From positions 9,147,852 through 9,211,851 of the forward strand of contig CM065694.1 in assembly GCA_017654935.2 (NCBI GenBank): a stretch of DNA of 64,000 nucleotides, read 5' to 3'. The position numbers and the translations under genes are program-made. Source of the stretch: Phymorhynchus buccinoides. Its lineage: Eukaryota > Mollusca > Gastropoda > Neogastropoda > Raphitomidae. The first letter of the stretch is position 1. Each line of letters starts with the position of its first letter. The notes under the pieces are model-generated. The model saw only the letters and a program-made list of their open reading frames with translations, searched no databases and had not been told where the DNA came from. Below are positions 1 to 13,300 of this stretch, piece by piece.

Positions 1-411
1 GAGAAAAGCTTGAAGAAACGGCGACTACATCCAAAAACTCGGAGAAGCAGCCCGAGAACAGCGCCAGTGCAAGGGAACACCGGTTCCAAGACGACTGGCT
101 GAAGAAGTGGCCATGGAGAGTGGCGGAATGCAGTGCAAAGTGTGTTTAAAGCACAAGAAAAAGAAGGCATTTACATCACCCACGGGCTGCAGCAACTACC
201 GGACGAACACACACTGTCTTTCATTTGTATGTATGAATGCTTTCAATTAACAATTTAAAAATAAATTTGTATGTCATGGCCATTTTCCCTTGTATCCAGT
301 GGACCTGCCACCAATCCCCCCTTTTTTCATTCTTAGGGGGGGACCTGCCCCCCTTTTTTCAATCATAGGGGGGAATGCCCCCCCTTTTTCAAAATCCTAG
401 AATCAGCTCTG
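1..411 (+). mobile_element. hAT-like DNA element, 3' part, with transposase exon remnant
   Basis: The right terminus reads CTAGAATCAGCTCTG at 397-411, identical to the right end of the 3052-3617 copy. Inside, about 88-215 encodes [11 protein letters not shown] and then, in another frame, MQCKVCLKHKKKKAF followed by CSNYRTNT. This matches the TTF/BED-like zinc-finger N-terminus of hAT-type transposases. A frameshift separates the two blocks, so it is a relic. The left end is outside the window. Confidence 0.75.
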
Positions 412-579
412 CTTCTTCAAAGGCGCCATTGTTGCTTTGGAATTTGACCGAGTAATGGAGGTAAACAATTCTAATTTTCACAAAGTGCTCTCCCCTAGTT
501 TTTTTCCGAAAATCGTCTATTGTCCTATAAGGGGTAAAAAATGTGCATCACTGCAATAGCCATGTGTTTCTTCTTTCAG

Positions 580-634
580 GTTCGTGGGTCGCCCTGGCAA
601 ATACGACACCATCTTCGGAGCTCGTCAAGAAGAG
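580..634 (+). CDS. Anoctamin exon 1 of window (pre-TM6)
   Basis: Acceptor TTTCAG at 574-579, donor GTTTGT at 635. It encodes [18 protein letters not shown], the conserved cytosolic stretch before TM6; the first base completes a codon from an exon outside the window. It ends in phase 0. Confidence 0.9.
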
Positions 635-1768
635 GTTTGTCCTTTCTTTGCCTGTCCTACCGCCTTTAGTTATGTTGTTGTTGTTGCTGTTGTTGACGTA
701 CCCTGGCTAAGAGACTCCAGGGATCACCCCAGCACTTGAACACTATGGTACAAATGCATCAGCTAGGGATGAGAACATTACGTGTGTGACCGTTTTTGAT
801 TACCCCGCCATGAGGGCAGCCACACTCCAACTTTGGAGGGGGCTTTAGTTATAGAAGTTTAATTTATCTAATAAAGTAACAATGGTCAACTTAGGACAAT
901 GATTTGACCGCCAGGGGGCAGTCAAACCGGTAGGGGCTTAGCGCGCAATATTCTTAGTTGGGTGTAGTGAGAGAGAGAGAGAGGGAGGGACTTATCTCCC
1001 TCTCTCTCTCTCTCACTACGCCCAACTAAGAACTAAGGACTTATCTCCCTCTCTCTCTCTCTCTCTCTCACTACGCCCAACTAAGAATAGCGCAAGCTAA
1101 GCCCCTACCGGTTTGACTGCCCCCTGGGCTTTCTTAGTTGGGCGTAGTGAGAGAGAGAGAGAGAGGGAGATAAGTTCCTCCCTCTCTCTCTCTCTCTCTC
1201 TCTCACTACGCCCAACTAAGAATAGCGCGAGCTAAGCCCCTACCGGTTTGACTGCCCCCTGGGCTTTCTTAGTTGGGCGTAGTAAAAAAGAGAGAGAGAG
1301 GGAGATAAGTTCCTCCCTCTCTCTCTCTCTCTCACTACGCCCAACTAAGAATATTGCCCGCTAAGCCCCTACCGGTTTGACTGCCCCCTGGCGGTCAAAT
1401 GCGCGTCCTAAGTTGCTCATTAAACTTCAGAAAAAATGGTTAAAATAACAGGGGGGGAAAAAAAAGGTAAACGGTGAGACTGAAAAACTTTTTGTTCCTG
1501 TTTTTGTTGTTTCTTGCATGCTGTGTGTGCGTGTGTGTGTGTATGTGCATGTGTGTGTGTGTGCGCATGTGTGCGTGTGCGTGTGTGTGTGTGCATGCGC
1601 GTGTGTACGTGCGCATGTGTGCATGCGCATGCACGTGAGCATGTGCGTGCATGTGTGCGTGTGCGTGTCATGTGTGTGTGTGTATGTGTGACTTTCTGAC
1701 TATAGCCTGTGTCAGCTGTAGACTGTTTAATAAAGCTACGCATTCTACTGGTATAGTTTTCTGTTGTT

Positions 1769-1856
<88 letters not shown>

Positions 1857-4800
1857 TCTCTCTCTTTATTTGTGTGCATGCATGTGTCTGAGTCTCTGTG
1901 TGTGTATTTATCTTTTTTTTGTATTTTTTTTCTTCGTTTTATTTTTTCTGTGCATTAATTTATTTATTTATTTTTTATTTATTTTTTTTCCTCTTTGTGT
2001 TATAGTGTCAGGCGGGTGGGGGTGGGGGTGGGGGGGGGGGGGGTCTAATCGAACTGTGCATTAATTTCTTCTCTTTTTTTCCAATTAAAAATAAAATATT
2101 TCTTTGTTTTTTTTATTTTTGCGTTATAGTGCCGGGGGGGCTGTGTGATCTCTGTGGATTTTATTTTCCCCCATTTAAAAAAAAAAAAATTCTTTTCTTG
2201 TTCTCTTTGCATTATAGTGTCAGGCTGTCTAATCAAACTGCATTCAACTCTGTTTTTTCTTCTCTTTTTTTATCCAATTTGAAAAAAATAAATCTGGGTT
2301 TTTTCCTCTTTGCGTTATAGTGTCAGGCGGGGGGCTGTCTGATCGAGCTGTGCATCCAGCTGGCCATCATCATGGTGGGCAAACAGCTGATCCAGAACAA
2401 CCTCATCGAGATCATCATCCCGTGAGTCATCATCCCTCAGATAGGATACTGCAGTTTTAATAACAATTGATGTGAATTTATGTCTGTGGCGCTCTTTCTC
2501 ATATGAGCTCAGTGCGCTTTACGTCGAGAACAAGAATTACCCCTTTCACCACCAACATCTCATTTGTGCACCACAATGGTTTAACATCCATGTCACTAAA
2601 AGGCATCAAATCAGGGCCTGTTATCCAATGACCCTATTTTCTTAAATTTGGAAGGTAAGGATAGGCCTCATGTTATAAATGTCACAGAGGAATTTGCAAT
2701 ATTGCAGATACTTACATACTGTCTTGTAGCGGTGCCATTGCCGATGAGGTTTAACCGAGGCGTGGTTACCGCTACACCTATCTGTATTAATAAAAAAATC
2801 GGGACTTTGCTGGTTTCATACTGCCTCTGGGCATTGCCTCCAGTATTGTTCCCACCATATTTGTATTTACAAATGTCCCATATGTGTCTGATTCAGACCA
2901 AGAGGATGTAAAACACCATTTTCGCGCTCGCAATATTGCAGATATTTATTTTCCTCTACCCAGTTAAATGTAATGGTATTTTGGGCTGAAAAATGGCTGG
3001 CGGTGAAAGAGTTAAAGGCAAACAAATAATAATTCACTAGAAAGTAAAATACAGAGCTGATTCTAGAGCGCGGGATTGGTACAATCCCCCGAAAATCTGT
3101 TCCTTCCCGCACATTTGCAGAACTGCCCGCTATTTTTGCATGGCGTTCGTCGTCTGCAAAACCTGTTGTCTAGGCTACACAAACTGATCAACCAATCAAT
3201 CGCGTTCATCTCATTCATCTAGAATACCGACGAGAACTTGCGAGAGTTTAAGCCGCCATTTTGGATTTCTTCCAAAATGAAGCACGTAGCCACGCTCTTT
3301 GATTTTGACTTTCGCGGAGGCAAAGTGAAAAAAAAGCAGTCTGTGCCACATGATGAGTCGGAGTGTGGAGAAGAGCTTGAAGAAACGGCGACTACATCCA
3401 AAAAGTCAGAGAAGCAGCCCGATAACAGCGCCAGTGCAAGTGAACACCGGTTCCAAGACGACTGGCTGAAGAAGTGCCCTGAATGCTTTCAAATAAATTT
3501 GTATGTCATGGCCGTTTTCCCTTGTATCCAGTGGACCTGCCACCAATCCCCCCCTTTTTTCATTCTTAGGGGGGGACCTGCCCCCCTTTTTTCAATCCCC
3601 TCCTAGAATCAGCTCTGAAATACACTGATAAGACATTTTTTTCAAATGCAACCATTTCCACTTTTTTTTTTTTTTTTAAATTGTAATTCTAAAACCTAAT
3701 TGACAAACTTATCAAAGAAAAAACCACCCAAGCAGAGATTCAGGGGAAACTTGCAAGTTCCCACCCAGCCAAATCTGTGTGCAAATGTAGACTGTTTGGC
3801 AGGGAACACATGATTATTGGCAGTGGCATGCTCATTGCACCAGGGGGTCCTTAGTATGAATAGCTCCCCCACCTTCTGGAAACTATGTGCTTGCAACTTC
3901 CTCTAATCTGTCACTCTCTTTGACTCTGCCTTTTCCCTTTCCTTGCTGTCATCTACTATCTTTCTGCCTTTCCTGTCCGTTCTCCTGCCTTTTTTCACGA
4001 AATGCTTTCAAGAAGATTTCCTCCAGCCGAAGTCGGACATGCTGGGCCTAGGCTCATAATTGACAGGAAACTGTGTGAGCGATTGAAGAAGAAGAAGAAG
4101 AAGTAGTGTTAGTAAATCATTTCTCAATAACTTTATTTATACGCCAGCTCACACATTATTTTCAGTTTCCAACCTTCTATCTCTCCAGATCCCTAGGTAT
4201 AAGCTTTCAACTGTTGGTCGGCGCTCTTTTGCTGTTTCAGGACCAACCTCCTGGAACAAACTTCCTCTCTCCCTCCGTCAGCGACCGACCCTCTCTGCTT
4301 TCAAATCAAACCTCAAAACCCACCTGTTTCCCCGTCATTGAAGCTATTTCTCTCTTTCCCTCCTCTCTCTTGCCCGTAGGTCTATTTCTTAAAAGTGTGT
4401 GTCTTCTTGTTCGTCTTTGTATAGTGTCTTTGTTTGAATGCATTATGAATGTTTTAACGTATGTGTGCGCTTCGATTTGATTTCTGTCAAGATTTAGCGC
4501 TGTATAAATACTGTATGTTAGTTTAATTTAAGCAAATCTTTATTCATTTAAAAACAAAGTCAAAGAGAAAGACAATTAGAGCAACAACTGTATGTTGTTG
4601 GGTTTTTTGTTTTTTTTAATTTTTAATTTTATTTCCCTCTCTCATCCCTCCACTCCACAATTCCTTACATTCTCTCACACACTCATCCATCAACATGCAT
4701 TTTTCAATCCTAAGCATATTAATTAATATAATTTGTACTTGCTCAGTCAAACAATAAATTCCATTTACAATCTAAAGTGTTTCTTTGTGCTTTTGAGTTG

Positions 4801-7800
4801 AAAGTGTGCATGAGTGAGTGAGTTTATAATAGTGTTAAAATGAGAAGGTTGGAGATTTTGTATAACAATAGCTTAGTGATTACCAAGATTATTATTATTT
4901 TTTTGTTGTATGTTGTTGTTGATAGCTCTGATAAACATGCTGGTTACATTTCTCAACAGGAGGGGGATCAATCTGATGAAGAAGAAGAAGCACTGTCCAC
5001 AAAACATAAATAAATATGATGTGCTGATCACACTATTTTATCATATCGTGATATTACTGATAAGTGAGATATCGTTGTGTTCAGGCGGGTGATCAAGCTG
5101 TCCAAGAAGAAGCTGTCCAAGAAGCAATCTACATAACTAAGGCGATGTGTTATCACAATACTAATTGTTTTAGATTATTCTGACATTATTGATCAATGGT
5201 ATATCGTTGTTAGGTTAGGTTACGTTAGGTACATTATCGTCACAGAGGCGTGTCTGTGAAATTCGGGTTGCTCCACCTGGATAGCGTGTCGCAGCCAGAG
5301 GCGCACCACCCAATTTTTTTTAAATTTTGCATGCAATTTTTGTGTGACTGATGAGGAAGGAAGGGAGGGGGGTAAATTTTGACCAAATGACAACTTCTTC
5401 GTTGCCACTGGGTTTAATGTGTGCTAAGTGCATGAGCACACAGGACCTCGGTTTATCGTCTCCTCCATGTGTTCAGGCGGGTGATCAAGCTGATCAAGAA
5501 GAAGCTGTCCAAGGAATCCAAGGAGCACAAGCTGGCCTCCTCTGCCTGGGAGAAGGACTACAAGCTGCAGCCTGCCAGCAACACCTCTCTCTTCTACGAG
5601 TACCTCGAAATGGGTGGGTGTGGATAAAGATTGTGATCATGTATTCAGACCTGCCAACCTTTCCGCTTTGAGCGGAATTTCTTCTGCTCAGACTACATTT
5701 CTTCCGCCCTTCCGCTCAAGTCCATAAAATTCCGCTTTCAAAACTTTAAAAAAAAAGTTTTGGTGATCATAAAATCCTCTTGGTCTGAATTAGACACATT
5801 TCAAAACTTGGAGGCAATGCCCGGAGGCAAAAACCAAAAGTCCCGATTTTTTTTTTATTAATACAGATAGAGTTACACACACAAATTCATTGTCTTATAT
5901 ACAGAGCAGCACAGCTGCTGTGCGTATAGCCGACTTTCTAGTTTCTGTTTGCGCACTTCCGTCAAGATGGCGATTGACACATCGATGTGTGTGAGACTCT
6001 GGGGAGAAAAGAAAGAGAATAGACCAATATTTCTGCCAAGATTACATGGAAAAGTATCTGTGCTGTCAGAGATCAAGAAAGTGTGCATCATGCTAGATGT
6101 ATGATGTGCTCACTACACTTAAAAGTCTCCTATGGAGGGTGTCAAGACATCAAATGCCACATTACTTCTCATCGTCTTATGATCAAAACTGCAAACTCCC
6201 AGACTTCGTCTTCCACCGTTACCGACTTTTTCAAGCCAACGGAAGGAAAGGAGAACAAAGATGAAGTTAATTTGATTCATTATCTTCCTTCCAAGTCTTT
6301 TATTTAAGTCATCTATGGCACCAACCGTCTTGGTCTGCCCAAATAAAAAGGACAGAGGAACAAACCAAAAGCTTCTATTGTGTTAGGAATAGTTGTGACA
6401 CTTCCAGACAAGACTAGTTTTAAACAAGACAAGTTCACAAGGACGAAAATTGCTTGCTTCAAATTATGTTTACGCATGAAAGGTAAGATACGGCGTCAAA
6501 AGTCCTCTTAGCTCCCAAAAATTCCTCTTTCCTGCTACAAATATTCCTCTTTGGTCTTTTAGGGGGTTGGCAGGTCTGTTAGTATTGTATTGTATTTGGT
6601 ATTTTATAGTCACAGAGGCGTCTCTGTGAAATTCGGGTTGCGACGCGCTCTCCAGGTGGAAGCAGAGGCGTGGCACCCTTTCTTTTCTTTTCTTTTTGCG
6701 ATTTTTGTGTGACTGATGAGGAAGGAAAGGTGGGGGGAGTGGTAAATTTTGACCAAATGACAACTCTTTCGTTGCCACTGCGTTGAACATGTGCTAAGTG
6801 CATGGGCACACATGACCTCGGTTTATCATCTCATCCGAAAGACTCCACGTTCAGACCGTAGGCCTAACGCAGAATGAGAGGAAAAATCCCCTGTGCCCAG
6901 GTTCGAACTCGGGTTTATTGCACACTAGGAGAACACGTTACCTCTGTGCCACTCTACACCTCGCTCTCTTTGTGTTCCGGTTCCTGACTATCTTCGGCGC
7001 TGCGTTTCCCTTGACCCCTCTGTTCGCCCTACTGAACAACGTGGTGGATTGTATTGAATTGCATATTATCATATTGCTGTTTATTTGTGTTCCAGTGCTG
7101 CAGTGTGGGTTCCTGACCATCTTCAGCGCTGCGTTTCCCCTTCGCCCCTCTGTTGAACAGCATGGTGGATTGTATTGAATTGCATATTATATTGCTGTTT
7201 GTTTGTGTTCCAGTGCTGCAGTGTGGGTTCCTGACCATCTTCAGTGCTGCGTTTCCCCTTCGCCCCTCTGTTGAACAGCGTGGTGGATTGTATTGAATTG
7301 CATATTATATTGCTGTTTGTTTGTGTTCCAGTGCTGCAGTGTGGGTTCCTGACCATCTTCAGTGCTGCGTTTCCCCTTCGCCCCTCTGTTGAACAGCGTG
7401 GTGGATTGTATCGAATTGCATATTATTGTATTGCTGTTTGTTTGTGTTCCAGTGCTGCAGTTTGGGTTCCTGACCATCTTCAGCGCTGCATTTCCGCTGG
7501 CCCCACTGTTCGCCCTGCTGAACAACGTGGTGGAGATCAGGGTGGATGCCAACAAGTTCATCACCCAGCTCAGGAGACCCGTGGCAGACCGCGCTGCCAG
7601 CATCGGTAAGACAACGCACACATACATGCACGCACATGCATGGTAAGTTGTAAAGTTGTGGCGTGTATGTACACTGCCCACCCAACCACCCACCCCCACC
7701 CCCCACACCCCTGCTGAACAAAAGTTCCGACAGTTGTGGAAAGTCCGGGATTTCTCGGCTGGAAAATATTGGGGGGTTTTCTCTTCGAACATTAGTTTTC

Positions 7801-10288
7801 ATGCCTGGGTACTGTTTGTTACATAAGGTACTCTTAAAGACTGTAGAACTGTAGCTAGCAGCATGAACGCAGTTATCTAATATAATCATACTGTACCAAC
7901 ACTCAAAGCAATAGCATAACATACTTATTGGCTGGAAAAAAACAAAAGCGTAAACGCTTAGTTACCAAAGAAACAAAGAGTAAGTCACTCTAGTGACCGT
8001 GGGGTTATCCCCCTTTCCCACTTCCGGTCACGTATATCTACTTCCGTCCCCAACTCATTCCTATTTACCCCAGCATCAGGAGGGAGGAAGGTACTCTTGT
8101 AGACTGTAGAACTGTAGCTAGCAGCATGAACGCAGTTTTCATCATGAAGTGTTAAAATCTGTTGATTTAAACCTGGGCTGTTTTGGGGACTTATTTTGTT
8201 TCTCTTTTTTTTCTTTCTTTTGTTTTTCATTTAAGACTAGAATAAATAAAAACAACAGCACCGTAGTTGTGGCAGCGAATTTTCGGTTTATTTTAAAACC
8301 TTTAATAGCTAGAACAGTTGGCCAACTGACAAAAACAACCCTAGGCTGTGTTTTTCATTTGATATTATTCCAAGGCACGGTTATAACATTTAGCTTTTAC
8401 GATAATATCCTTTGGATTCTTAAATTTCCTGCTCGGATCAGGCCTGGTATTGCAGTACCTCCAGGATCTGCTCAGAGCATTGAATGATGGCTGGTTGATG
8501 GTTCGTCCCACATGCATGGATGCAAAAACTTGCCTCGGATACCAGGCGGCACCTGTTTTTCCAAATTTTGACCACAAAAAAAAAAAATGTATTCAAAGTT
8601 CAAGGAGAAAAAAGTGTTGAATTCTCTCTTTACAAGCCTGGAATAAGCTTCAAATTGAGTATGATTTTGCTTTTTTTTCAGCTTCAGGGGGGGCAACGCC
8701 CCCTGACCCCGCCCCTGTACCCTGCCAGGGGCCTAGGCAGCCCCTGGACCCCTGCCTTGCCTGTTTTTGGATTTTCTCCAGTTGAATCTATGCATATGTA
8801 CTGTTTTGCATCCGAGTGGATGTAAAACCGAACTTTCATTCATGTTTTGTGACGGTACATTATGGATTTTTTTGTTGCGTTTGTCTGCAGGTGTATGGTA
8901 CAGCGTGCTCTATGCCATTTCACGCCTGGCTGTTGTCAGTAATGTAAGTGACAGTTTGTGTGTGTGTGTGTACACCTTTTTCGCTGGTGTTCTTTTATGT
9001 TATGGAGTACTTATATTGAAACTTAATATAATGCTGTTTTGGAGTAAATCTAGATCATTCTTTTAGTTACAGGCACTCTTTTTTTTTTTTTTTAATTCGT
9101 CATTTCCAATTTATCTTCTTTTATTTTAATTTTTTTGGTTAAGTAATAATAATAATAAGCGCTTATTCTCCTTACGAGGCTCAAAGCGCTTCACAAATAA
9201 GTTAAAAATATGAGTAAAAATATAAAAAACGAAACAAACAAAAACGCACTTATCATAAGGAACAACCCGTGATGAAGTCACGATGACTACATTTAAATAA
9301 ATGCAAAGCTAATGATGACATGGTTGGGGTTTTATTTTTCTGTTAATTCTCCCCCCCCCAGGCGTTCATCATCGCCCTGACGTCGGACTACATCCCGCGC
9401 ATGGTGTATGAGTACAGCTACAGCCCCGACCACAGCATGCACGGCTACATCCAGTTCTCCCTGTCCACATTCAACGTGTCCGACTTTGAGACGGCCCACC
9501 AGCCCGCCCCTGCGTTGAGAGGAGATGTGGACATCTGCAGGTGAGAGAGAGGGAGGGAGAGATCGAGAGGGGGAGGGAGAGAGAGAGAGAGAGAGGGAGG
9601 GAGGGAGGGAGAGAAAGTTACATCCAGTTCTCCCTGTCCACCTTCAACGTGTCCGACTTTGAGACGGATTACCAGCCCACTCCTGCGTTGAGAGGAGATG
9701 TAAACATCTGCAGGTCAGAGAGTGTGAGAGAGGGAGAGGGGGGAGAGAGAGGGAGGGGGAGGGAGAGAGAAAGAGAGGGAGGGAGGGATGGAGAAAGTTA
9801 CATCATGTTCTCCCTGTCCACCTTCAACGTGTCCGACTTTGAGACGGATCACCAGCCCGCCCCTGCGTTGAGAGGAGATGTGGGCATCTGCAGGTCAGAG
9901 AGAGAGAGAGGGAGAGAGAGGGGAAGGGAGAGAGGGGGAGGGAGAGAGAGGGGGAGGGAGAGAGAGAGGGAGGGAGGGAGAAAGTTACATCCAGTTCTCC
10001 CTGTCCACCTTCAACGTGCCCGACTTTGAGCCGGACCACCAGCCCGCTCCTGCGTTGAGAGATGTAGACATCTGCAGGTCAGAGAGAGGGAGAGAGAAGG
10101 AAGGAGAGAGGAAGAGAGAGGGAGAGAGGCACACACGCACACACACAAGACTTATTTTTTTACATTCAGTTCTCCCTGTCCACATTTAATGTGTCCAACT
10201 TCGAGCCAGACCACCTGCCTGCCCCGGAATTGAGAGGAGATTTAGACATCTGCAGGTCAGAGAGACACAGACACACATGCGCACGCAT

Positions 10289-10320
<32 letters not shown>

Positions 10321-13300
10321 ACACACACATACACACACATTCAGTTTGTAAATGTTTATTAATTTAACCTCTTCACTGCCAACGATGTATATATATGTCC
10401 TCTATAGCGCTTCAGTACTTGCCACCGACGTATATATACGTCGCCGCTAAGTAGCGATATTGCCGCGTTCAAAAATCGCGTGGCAAGCCGGCAGCGTATG
10501 CGCAAGTAATAGGCTGCAGCGAAGGGGTTAAGTCGTCACTTAGTATTTATCTTTAGCATTGTTCATTGTTCGGTTATATTTTTGTTTGTGGCTCAAGCCA
10601 CAAACCTATAACTCACTTTGTCGGTCTGTTGGTCCAAAATTGTCGCACATTTTGACAAAATTGTCGCACTTCAAATCGAGGCTACACTTCTGGCCGCTCT
10701 TTAAAATGATGTATTTTAAAAGCGTACAAAATAATAAACATACGTAATACAGACACTACAACAGACACGACGAGTATGCGGTGCTTCTTTTGATGAGTAT
10801 AAGTAGGATACATAGTTTTAAATGTTTTCCAAAAGATATAAAAAGTTACGAAAGGGTGCAGAGATAACATTCTGGTTTACAGATTAAAATTATTGAAAAG
10901 CCAGGGGAGGTAACTCATGATTGGAGTGGTAAAAATAGACCGCGTGCCACAAACTATTGCGATTTCACGCTTGTTTAAATGTAAGTTAACTTTTTTAATG
11001 GGTGTGTGTGAGTTAGGGAGGGGGGGGGAGGGGCGGATTGTCATTATTAGGCCTGTGTCACTTATCTATTACTTACTTTAACCCCTTGACTGCCACCAAC
11101 GTATTACGTACTGACCTGATGACATCACTGATGATGTCATCAGATGAAGAGGAATAACCCTGATATGTTGGCTTTTGAGAGTAATATCCCCAGACCATTT
11201 TGCCAGATTGGCTCTATCAGTTGTCTTTTTCGTGGCATGATTTGCTCAACGTTTTTTTTCTTTACTTTTCTCTGGCAGTCAAGGAGTTAATACTTGACAC
11301 TAAAAATATTTTAAAAAAGAAGCAAAATCTGCTTGGGTATATTTTATTTCATTTTTTCATATATATTTTTCTGATGCTACCCCACCTTTTGTACGGGGTG
11401 ATGTCCCTTGGCTTAGGATTTTAGAAGTGACTGAGAGCACAGAGCGTCAGGAGAAAGAGGGTTAAAGTCCGTAAAGTATATGTGTGTTGTTTTTTCAGGT
11501 ATCGTGATTTCCGCTACCCTCCCGGCCATGAAAACCAGTATGAGTATTCCGACTTGTACTGGCACATCCTGGCTGCTCGCCTGGCCTTCGTCGTCGTCTT
11601 TGAGGTGAGTTGGCGCCACGTTGGGGCAGGGCTCGTTTGTTGAGCCATTGTGGTCCACTCAATACTTCTTCTTCTTCTTCTACTTCTTCTTATGTTGTCA
11701 TAATTATTCTTCGCTAGAATCACCTGTTTTCTCGAGTAGCCACATTTTGCAGTATCCTTTTTCAAAATCCCCATTCCCCACCTCCCCTTACTCTTGCTGG
11801 TTATGTATATAATCCGAGGGGTGCCTGCCAGAACGGTCTATCTATCTCAAAAGGAATAAAGAACACAGATAGACAGTTCTGGCATTCACCCCTCGATATA
11901 TGTAAATATATGTAAATAATGTTCTTGTTGTTTTTGATGATTGTTGCTTTTCTTAGTTTGCTTTTTTTTCCCCTTCTTTTTCGTAATTTTATTTTGTTTG
12001 TTGCTTTCTTGTTGTTTGCCTCAGGGCTGAGTCCAAAAAAAGCTGTAACTAATTAGCTTATCTCATTACCCTGAATAAATAACATTTCGCTCGTTCATTC
12101 GTTCGTTCTTCTTCAACGTTCGGCTGGCCACGTATTAAAACCTCAGACCAAGTGCTGCAACAAATGTGGATGTCCGGTGAAGGTCGTGTGTCGTCCCCCA
12201 GAGTTTGGTTCTGAGGTCCGAACCTCCAGGCCAGGTCTGTTGTCGCATCCCATCATACAGAGGGCAGTCCTGAAGAACATGGGAAGGGGTCTGGTCAGCC
12301 TGTCCGCACTGGCATAGGGATGATCCACGCAAGCAACACGTTGACTCGTTCCTATATTATTATTCACATTATAAGGCGCAGGGGTCTCAGTCTGGGGAAA
12401 AAGTATCGCTTTATAGTCCGTAAAATACGGTAGTAAGAAAGTGTAGTACAGTGGAACCTCCCTTATAAGACCTCCCATTATAAGACTCCCTCCCACATAA
12501 GACCTACTTCTCTGAGACATTGCCCTTGTTTGTAAGTTTTAAAATTACCTCTCTTATAAGACCCCTCCCTTATAAGACAAGAAAGTTCAGGCCAAAGTTT
12601 TGGTCACTGCAAGCACCCTTGAAAAGCTTCTATTGTGTTAGGAATAGTTGTGACACTTCCAGACAAGACTAGTTTTAAACATGACAAGTTCACAAGGATG
12701 AAAATTGCTTGCTTCAAATTATGTTTATGCGCGGAAGGTAAGATGCTGCGTCAAAATTCCTCTTAGCTCCCAAAAATTAATCTTTCCTGCTACAAATATT
12801 CCTCTTTGATCTGTTAGGGGGTTGGCAGGTCTGCTTATACAAAACAAAATGTGGTACTTGGCTCTGACATCTTGTTTTTGTACTCCCCAGGTCCTACAGA
12901 ATGGGAGTACATTAGGATGGGAACGACAGGTGTGTGTTGTCCAGTGTGCGTGTGTCACTGTGTAACCAAAACTTGTTCTAGTCCACAGCGCCTAAACCAC
13001 TGGACCGATCGTCACGGAACTTGGTTGCGTTGATTCCTTAGACCTTGTTATGTTTTCTTCCTGCGAACAGAACCTGATCATGGTTGTGACCTCCCTCATC
13101 GCCTGGCTCATTCCGGACGTGCCCGTGCTGCTCAAGGAGCAGATCCGCCGCGAGGCCTACATCACCAACGAGATCGTGCTGCGCAACGAGCTCCAGCGCG
13201 CCCGGGGCGTCGACCTGGAGTCCTCCTCCTCGGGAGAAACCGCTGTGACCTCGGGAGGGGCGTTCTCCATCGAGGAGGATGACGACGCCAGCAACACCTC

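Noticed and set aside
1420..2064. Long frames of Thr/His, Cys/Val and Ser/Leu repeats
   Set aside because: They are translations of GT and CT microsatellites in all frames and have no gene signals.
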